Origin: DASXMT01 sp963803065
GTDB taxonomy: Bacteria; Actinomycetota; Acidimicrobiia; Acidimicrobiales; RAAP-2
Assembly (NCBI GenBank): GCA_963803065.1
Contig: CAWDKW010000014.1
Location: 248,001-312,000 of the forward strand
Direction: 5' to 3'
Length of the DNA stretch: 64,000 nucleotides
A program made the translations under genes and the position numbers. The notes under the pieces were generated by a model, which was not told the origin of the DNA, ran no database searches, and was given only the letters and a program-made list of their open reading frames with translations. Of this stretch, positions 59,310-64,000 are shown piece after piece. The first letter of the stretch is position 1; each line of letters starts with the position of its first letter.

Positions 59310-60431
59310 ATGGACACCACGCTCGACCGCGGCCATGAGGAGCTGGGCCGGATCGCCCGGCAGCTCTTCGAAGCCCGCTGCCCGCTGGCCACCGTCCGCC
59401 GGCTCGAAGGGGACAGCCTCGGTTACCTTCCCTCCCTCTGGGCCGAGATGGCCGGGCTGGACTGGTTGGGTCTCACCTATCCCGAGGGGCAGGGGGGCTC
59501 GGGCGGGACCGTGGTGGACCTGAGCGTGATCTATCAGGAGCTCGGGCGGGCGCTCGTGCCCAGTCCCCACCTGGCCTCGGCCGTCATGGCGGGAGAGGCG
59601 CTGGTCCGAGACCGGAGCGGCCGCTTCGACGACCTGGTGGCGTCGATGGTGGCCGGCGATGCCATCGTCGTGCCCGCCCTCACCGAGCCCGACGCCGGTT
59701 TCGGGCCCGACGCCGTGACGACACCCGCTCGGGCCACGCCGGCCGGGTACCGGATCCACGGGAGCAAGGTGCTGGTGCCCTACGCCCACGTGGCCACATG
59801 GCTGCTGGTGGCCACGCGTACGGAGGCCCCACCCGATGGGGTCACCCTGTTCCTGGTGGACCCGGCGGCCGAGGGGGTGGATGTGACGGCCATGGCCAAC
59901 ATCGCCGATGCCCCCCTGTTCGAGGTCAGCTTCGATCAGGTGCTCGTCCCGCCGGCGCGAGTGGTGGGCGAGATCGGCCGAGGTTGGTCCGTGCTCGGGC
60001 CGGCACTCGACCGAGCCACCGTGTTGCGCTGCGCCGAGATCGTCGGGGCCGGGAAGGCCCTGCTCGAGCTCTCGGTGGCCTACGCCCAGGAACGAAAGCA
60101 ATTCGGGCGGCCGATCGGGCAATTCCAGGCCGTTCAGTACCTGTGCACCGACATCGCCATCGACACCCACCTGACCGAGCTCCTCTGCCACCAGGCGGCA
60201 TGGCGGCTCGACGCCGGCCTGCCCGCCCGCCGCGAGGTGTCCCTGGCCAAGGCGTACGCCAGCCGGGCCGTCCAGCGGATCGTGCACCGCGCCCATGAGG
60301 TCCATGCCGGCGTGGCCTTCATGGTCGAAGCGGATGTCCAGCTGTACACCCGGCGAGCCAAGCACTGGGAGTTCGACCTGGGTGAGGCCCGCTACCACGA
60401 CGACGTGGTCGCCGCCGGGCTCGAGGTGTGA
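59310..60431 (+). CDS. Acyl-CoA dehydrogenase, second subunit of pair 2
   Basis: 373 aa: HEELGRIARQLFEARCPLATVRRLEGDSLGYLPSLWAEMAGLDWLGLTYPEGQGG, PALTEPDAGFGPDAVTTP, YAQERKQFGRPIGQFQAVQYLCTDIAIDTHLTELLCHQAAWRL, HEVHAGVAFMVEADVQLYTRRAKHWEFDLG. ATG 59310. Partner of 58119; paired dehydrogenase genes recur as in pair 1. The substrate may be the same compound at a later stage. Confidence 0.9.
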   Translation: MDTTLDRGHEELGRIARQLFEARCPLATVRRLEGDSLGYLPSLWAEMAGLDWLGLTYPEGQGGSGGTVVDLSVIYQELGRALVPSPHLASAVMAGEALVRDRSGRFDDLVASMVAGDAIVVPALTEPDAGFGPDAVTTPARATPAGYRIHGSKVLVPYAHVATWLLVATRTEAPPDGVTLFLVDPAAEGVDVTAMANIADAPLFEVSFDQVLVPPARVVGEIGRGWSVLGPALDRATVLRCAEIVGAGKALLELSVAYAQERKQFGRPIGQFQAVQYLCTDIAIDTHLTELLCHQAAWRLDAGLPARREVSLAKAYASRAVQRIVHRAHEVHAGVAFMVEADVQLYTRRAKHWEFDLGEARYHDDVVAAGLEV

Positions 60432-60504
60432 GACCCAGGGTCGGCGACCGGCGGGCCCAGAGGGCCGGCCACCCGATCGGCAACGACGACAGGAGGGCGA
60501 ACTG

Positions 60505-61752
60505 ATGGCAGAGCGAAAAAGGGCGACGACGAAGGGCTACGACCTCGACTGGATCGTGTCGGTCGATGACCACGTGATCGAGCCGGGCACCGTCTGGACC
60601 GACCGGCTCCCGAAGAAGTACCAAGACGTCGGTCCTCGCATCATCGCCGAGGCCGACGGTCAGGAGTACTGGGTCTACGAGGACACCAAGCAGGTCACTG
60701 GGGGCCTGGGCGCCACCGCCGGGCGCCCGCCCGAGGACATCACGGTGGAGGGTTATCCCTACAGCGAGATGCGCCCGGGGTGCTACGACCCCAAGGCCAG
60801 GTTGGCCGACATGAACGAGGCCGGCGTGCTGGCCTCCCTCAATTTCCCGTCGATCCCGCGGTTTTGCGGCCAGCTGTTCTGGGAGGCCAAGGACAAGGAC
60901 CTGGCCCTCCTGTGCGTGCGGGCGTACAACGACTGGATGATCGACGAGTGGTGCGGCACCGACCCCGGTCGCTACATCCCCTTGACCATCATCCCGCTGT
61001 GGGACCCGCAGCTGGCGGTCAAGGAGATCGAGCGCACCGCGGCCAAGGGCTCGCACTCGTTCTGCTTCTCGGAGAACTTCGAGCCGCTCGGGCTCCCCAC
61101 CATCCACGACCCAAGCGGGTACTGGAAGCCGGTCATCGCCGCGGCCGAGGACAACGAGCAGGTGTTGTCCATCCACATCGGGTCCTCGTCCACCATGTAC
61201 AAGATCGCCTCGAACTCGCCGTTCATGGCCAATATGTCCATGGGGGCCATCCGCCCGGCGGCCTGCATGCTGTCGTGGATCTTCTCGGGCCTGTTCCAGG
61301 AGTTCACCAGGGTCAAGATCGCCCTGTCCGAGGGCAGCATCGGCTGGATCCCCTGGTTCTTGGAGCGGTCCAAGCAGGTCCTCGAGACCCAGCGCCACTG
61401 GGTGGCCAAGGGACTGCAGTACGGGGGCAACGGTGCCGAGGGTGCCCATGCCGTCTTCGGAGGCGAAGCCGACGTCTTCAAGATCGACGTCTACGAGGAC
61501 TACCGGAACCACTTCTACGGCTGCTTCATCGACGATGCCACCGGGCTGGGGATGCTCGATGTGGTCGGTGAGGACAACGTGATGATCGAGATGGACTATC
61601 CGCACTCGGACACCACGTGGCCGCACTCGATCAAGCTGGCCCACGAGCGCCTCAACCACGCCAAGCTGCCCGAGGAGCTCCAGTACAAGATCCTTCGGGG
61701 CAATGCCGAGAAGCTCTACCAGTTCACGCCGGCCGAGCCACCGGCCCTGTAG
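60505..61752 (+). CDS. Amidohydrolase family 2 metal-dependent hydrolase, paralogue of 24994
   Basis: 415 aa. DLDWIVSVDDHVIEPGTVW holds the N-terminal metal motif, PSIPRFCGQLFWEAKDKDLALLCVRAYNDWMIDEWCG, the mid-barrel LSIHIGSSSTMYKIASNSPF, ALSEGSIGWIPWFLERSKQVL and the late VMIEMDYPHSDTTWPHS. The DDH...MDYPHSDTTWP subgroup is common in actinobacterial catabolic clusters. ATG 60505 with AGGAGGG before it; the longer frame from 60295 is shadow. It follows the dehydrogenase pair in one transcript (73-base gap). Confidence 0.9.
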   Translation: MAERKRATTKGYDLDWIVSVDDHVIEPGTVWTDRLPKKYQDVGPRIIAEADGQEYWVYEDTKQVTGGLGATAGRPPEDITVEGYPYSEMRPGCYDPKARLADMNEAGVLASLNFPSIPRFCGQLFWEAKDKDLALLCVRAYNDWMIDEWCGTDPGRYIPLTIIPLWDPQLAVKEIERTAAKGSHSFCFSENFEPLGLPTIHDPSGYWKPVIAAAEDNEQVLSIHIGSSSTMYKIASNSPFMANMSMGAIRPAACMLSWIFSGLFQEFTRVKIALSEGSIGWIPWFLERSKQVLETQRHWVAKGLQYGGNGAEGAHAVFGGEADVFKIDVYEDYRNHFYGCFIDDATGLGMLDVVGEDNVMIEMDYPHSDTTWPHSIKLAHERLNHAKLPEELQYKILRGNAEKLYQFTPAEPPAL

Positions 61753-61779
61753 CGGCAACGGAGAGGGCACGACACACCA

Positions 61780-62976
61780 GTGCCTGATACGGAGACGCGC
61801 CGGGGAACGGTGGAGGTTGCCGCCTTTCGAGTCGACGTCGACGCGTCGGTCATCGAAGACCTCGTCTCCCGCCTGGCCCGGAGCCGGCTGGCCGAGGAGC
61901 CTGCCGGTTCCGGCTGGGACTACGGGACCAGTGCCGCCTACCTGGCCGAGCTGGTCGAGTACTGGCACACCGACTTCGATTGGTTCGAGCACCAGGAGCG
62001 GCTGAACGAGCTGCCCCAGTTCCGGGCCCGGGTCGACGGGGTGTCTGTCCATTTCGCCCACCTTCGGGGTCGGGGCCCGAGCCCGATGCCGCTGGTGCTC
62101 GTGCACGGCTGGCCCAGCGGATACCTGGAGATGACCAAGCTGGCCCCCCTGTTGGCCGACCCGGGCGCCAGCGGCGGCGACGTCGGCGACGCCTTCGATG
62201 TCATCGTGCCCTCGCTGCCAGGGTTCGGGTTCTCGGGACCGACCGGCGTCCGCCGGTTCGGGTATCACCGGACTGCTGCCGCCCTGCACACCGTGATGGC
62301 CGCCGGGCTGGGATATGACCGCTATGGCCTGCACGGTACCGGCCTGGGTGCGTACGTGAACGGCTGGATGGCCTTCGCCCAACCCGATGCCGTGGTCGGC
62401 GTGCACACCCACGATCCCGCCCTCATGCCGTTGGCCTCCTTCGAGCCGCCGGCCCCACCGCCGACCGAGGCCGAGCTGGCCTTCGCTGCCTACGCCAAGG
62501 AGTGGTCGTCGGCTGAAGGGGCCTACGCCCAACTGCACCGGACCAAGCCCCAGAGCATCGGTCACGCCCTCAACGACTCTCCGGCCGGCCTGGCCTCGTG
62601 GCTCGTCGAGAAGCACCGGTCCTGGAGCGACTGCTCGGGCGACCTCGAGCGCCGCTACAGCAAGGACGAGATCCTCACCAGCGCCACCACCTACTGGGTG
62701 ACCGGCACCATCACCTCGTCGTTGCGCGCCTACTACGAGCGCGTGACGGCCGATCCCCCCATGGAGCCGGGCCGTCGGCTGCCGGTGCCCACCGGTGTGG
62801 CCATGCCGCGGTTCGAGCCGTCCTTCCCCCCTCGGCGCGCACCCCGGGAGATGATCGACCGTGTGCATGACGTGCGCCACTGGGTCGACCTGCCCTCGGG
62901 TGGGCACTTCGCCTCCTGGGAGGAGCCCGAGGCGGTGGCCGAGAGCATCAGGGCGTTCTTTCGCCCGCTGCGGTGA
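61780..62976 (+). CDS. Epoxide-hydrolase-like alpha/beta hydrolase lacking the nucleophile Asp
   Basis: 398 aa. The N-terminal epoxide-hydrolase cap (FRVDVDASVIEDLVSRLARSRL...WDYGTSAAYLAELVEYWHTDFDWFEHQERLNELPQF) is followed by the oxyanion motif VLVHGWPSGYLEMTKL and the general-base His in LPSGGHFASWEEPEAVAESIRAFF. At the nucleophile elbow the usual G-G-D-W-G is HGTGLGAYVNGWMAF, so the Asp is Gly. The cap and His are otherwise intact. It may be inactive, use another residue, or bind only. GTG 61780 with no strong ribosome site, 27 bases after the amidohydrolase. Confidence 0.88.
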   Translation: MPDTETRRGTVEVAAFRVDVDASVIEDLVSRLARSRLAEEPAGSGWDYGTSAAYLAELVEYWHTDFDWFEHQERLNELPQFRARVDGVSVHFAHLRGRGPSPMPLVLVHGWPSGYLEMTKLAPLLADPGASGGDVGDAFDVIVPSLPGFGFSGPTGVRRFGYHRTAAALHTVMAAGLGYDRYGLHGTGLGAYVNGWMAFAQPDAVVGVHTHDPALMPLASFEPPAPPPTEAELAFAAYAKEWSSAEGAYAQLHRTKPQSIGHALNDSPAGLASWLVEKHRSWSDCSGDLERRYSKDEILTSATTYWVTGTITSSLRAYYERVTADPPMEPGRRLPVPTGVAMPRFEPSFPPRRAPREMIDRVHDVRHWVDLPSGGHFASWEEPEAVAESIRAFFRPLR

Positions 62977-63007
62977 GGCGTATTCCGATCCCGAACGAGG
63001 AGGCATG

Positions 63008-64000
63008 ATGCCCGAACAGGCGAACTTCGTTGTCCAGACCAAGCCCGAGCACTACGAGGTCCGAGAAGCTCCTCTTCCCGACATCGGCGCCGACGACGCG
63101 TTGTTGGCCCTGGAGGGCTGCGGTGTCTGCGGCACCGATGTGGAGGTGTTCGAAGGGGCGTTGGGCGATCGCTATCCGATCGTGCCCGGTCATGAGCCGT
63201 TCGGCCGCATCCTGGCCATCGGCCGGGCGGCCAAGGCCAAATGGAACGTGGGGGAGGGGGACCGGGTGGCGGTGCACTCCACCTTGACCTGTGGTCGCTG
63301 CCGCACCTGCCGGGCCGGGCTGCGAGGGTGCACGGCCCCGGAGTTCGCCGACTCAACCATCTACGGGTTCCGCTCTCCCGACGTCGCGCCGGCCCTGTGG
63401 GGCGGGTTCGCGTCGCACCTGTATCTCGCGCCAGAGGCCATCGTCGTCCCCATGTCGCCTGGCATCAGTGTCGCTACCGCATCGCTGTTCAACGTCATGT
63501 CCAACGGCGTTGACTGGGTCCTCGACGTGGGCGGCTTCCGCGCCGGCATGTCGATCGCCATCCTGGGCCCCGGCCCCCGGGGGATCGCATCGGTGATCGC
63601 GGCATCGGCGGCCGGGGCCAGCGAGATCGCCGTGACGGGCCTGGCCGTGGACGCTGATCGCCTGAGCCTGGCCGAAGAGATGGGCGCCGACCATGCCCTC
63701 GACGTGACCGAGGGCCCGGTCGTGGACCAGGTGCTCGGGGCGATGTCCGCCCCTCCGGACCTGGTGATCGACTGCACGCCGATGTCACTGAGCTCGGTGA
63801 CCGACGCAGTGCGCATCGCCGGACGCAAGGGCACCGTGGTGCTGGCCGGCATGAAGGGGCCGAACGGCCTGGCCGAGATCCCTGTGGACCTGGTCTCGAC
63901 CAAGCAGATCACGCTGAAGGGTGCGGTGTCGCGGTCTCTGGCCTCGATGGAGTACGCCATCTCTTTGCTCGAGTCCTCCCTCACGTCGACGCGGTGGCCC
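63008..64000 (+). CDS. Zinc-dependent alcohol dehydrogenase, MDR family (partial at window edge)
   Basis: The frame runs off the window, so about 331 residues are seen. GCGVCGTDVEVFEG (catalytic Cys), VPGHEPFGRILAIG (His-Glu), HSTLTCGRCRTCRAGLRGC (structural-zinc Cys), then a cofactor loop GPGPRGIASVIAASAAGASEIAVTGL with Asp for NAD (VDADR). Of the two ATG codons (63005 and 63008), the second is preferred because GAGGAGG (62997-63003) then sits at normal distance. It oxidises an alcohol or aldehyde in the same operon. Confidence 0.9.
   Translation, partial: MPEQANFVVQTKPEHYEVREAPLPDIGADDALLALEGCGVCGTDVEVFEGALGDRYPIVPGHEPFGRILAIGRAAKAKWNVGEGDRVAVHSTLTCGRCRTCRAGLRGCTAPEFADSTIYGFRSPDVAPALWGGFASHLYLAPEAIVVPMSPGISVATASLFNVMSNGVDWVLDVGGFRAGMSIAILGPGPRGIASVIAASAAGASEIAVTGLAVDADRLSLAEEMGADHALDVTEGPVVDQVLGAMSAPPDLVIDCTPMSLSSVTDAVRIAGRKGTVVLAGMKGPNGLAEIPVDLVSTKQITLKGAVSRSLASMEYAISLLESSLTSTRWP

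Noticed and set aside
60319..63042. 907-codon minus-strand open frame opposite dehydrogenase/amidohydrolase/epoxide-hydrolase genes
   Set aside because: Same kind of GC shadow; the plus-strand genes carry clear motifs and ribosome sites.
1..64000. rRNA, tRNA, integrase, transposase and replication origin
   Set aside because: None recognised by reading; small tRNA-like sequences could escape visual inspection, so absence is not proven.

Overview
The window is a high-GC actinobacterial chromosome segment. Acidimicrobiia or a related lineage is my inference. The signs are GTG and leaderless starts, a GlgE-type alpha-glucan operon, many short-chain dehydrogenases (two resembling mycofactocin-coupled enzymes), luciferase-like (LLM) monooxygenases, a Ddn-like deazaflavin reductase and a Liv-type transporter. 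I saw no rRNA, tRNA, CRISPR array or transposase gene.

Layout. (1) 1-932: 3' part of a hybrid histidine kinase. (2) 950-17418: a seven-gene operon glgE, treS-mak, malQ, glgB, treZ, glgX, treY for alpha-glucan and trehalose interconversion. Every junction is a 4-nt start/stop overlap. The last gene, treY, is broken by two frameshifts and carries a 15-bp minisatellite. (3) 17560-20886: glutamate decarboxylase, a small acidic protein, and a CsoR-type repressor divergent from a permease, with two candidate CsoR sites. (4) 20939-23700: murL and murD2, the alternative route that places D-Glu in peptidoglycan by epimerising UDP-MurNAc-L-Ala-L-Glu. (5) 23777-64000: about 40 kb of catabolic genes. These are two acyl-CoA ligases, two adjacent pairs of acyl-CoA dehydrogenases, eight SDRs plus one remnant, three LLM oxidoreductases, three SnoaL-like proteins, two amidohydrolases, a cyclase-family hydrolase, an FAH-family hydrolase, thioesterase domains, an epoxide-hydrolase-like protein, two MDR dehydrogenases and a complete Liv ABC transporter.

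How the parts fit. The glucan operon can make glycogen-like glucan from trehalose/maltose-1-phosphate (TreS-Mak, GlgE, GlgB) and return it to trehalose and glucose (GlgX, MalQ, TreY/TreZ). If treY is really broken, the glucan-to-trehalose arm is cut. The catabolic region looks like uptake, CoA activation, alpha,beta-dehydrogenation, oxidation or ring opening and hydrolysis of an unknown, perhaps alicyclic or terpenoid-like acid. Three sites related to ACCAAACGATTGGT lie before the amidohydrolase, the second CoA ligase and the second dehydrogenase pair, which suggests one regulon. The TetR gene at 54189 is a candidate regulator.

Caution. Five genes show a shift of the same sign (+1): kinase tail, treY twice, the SDR at 50557 and the TetR gene. 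Sequencing or assembly error is a serious alternative to real gene decay.
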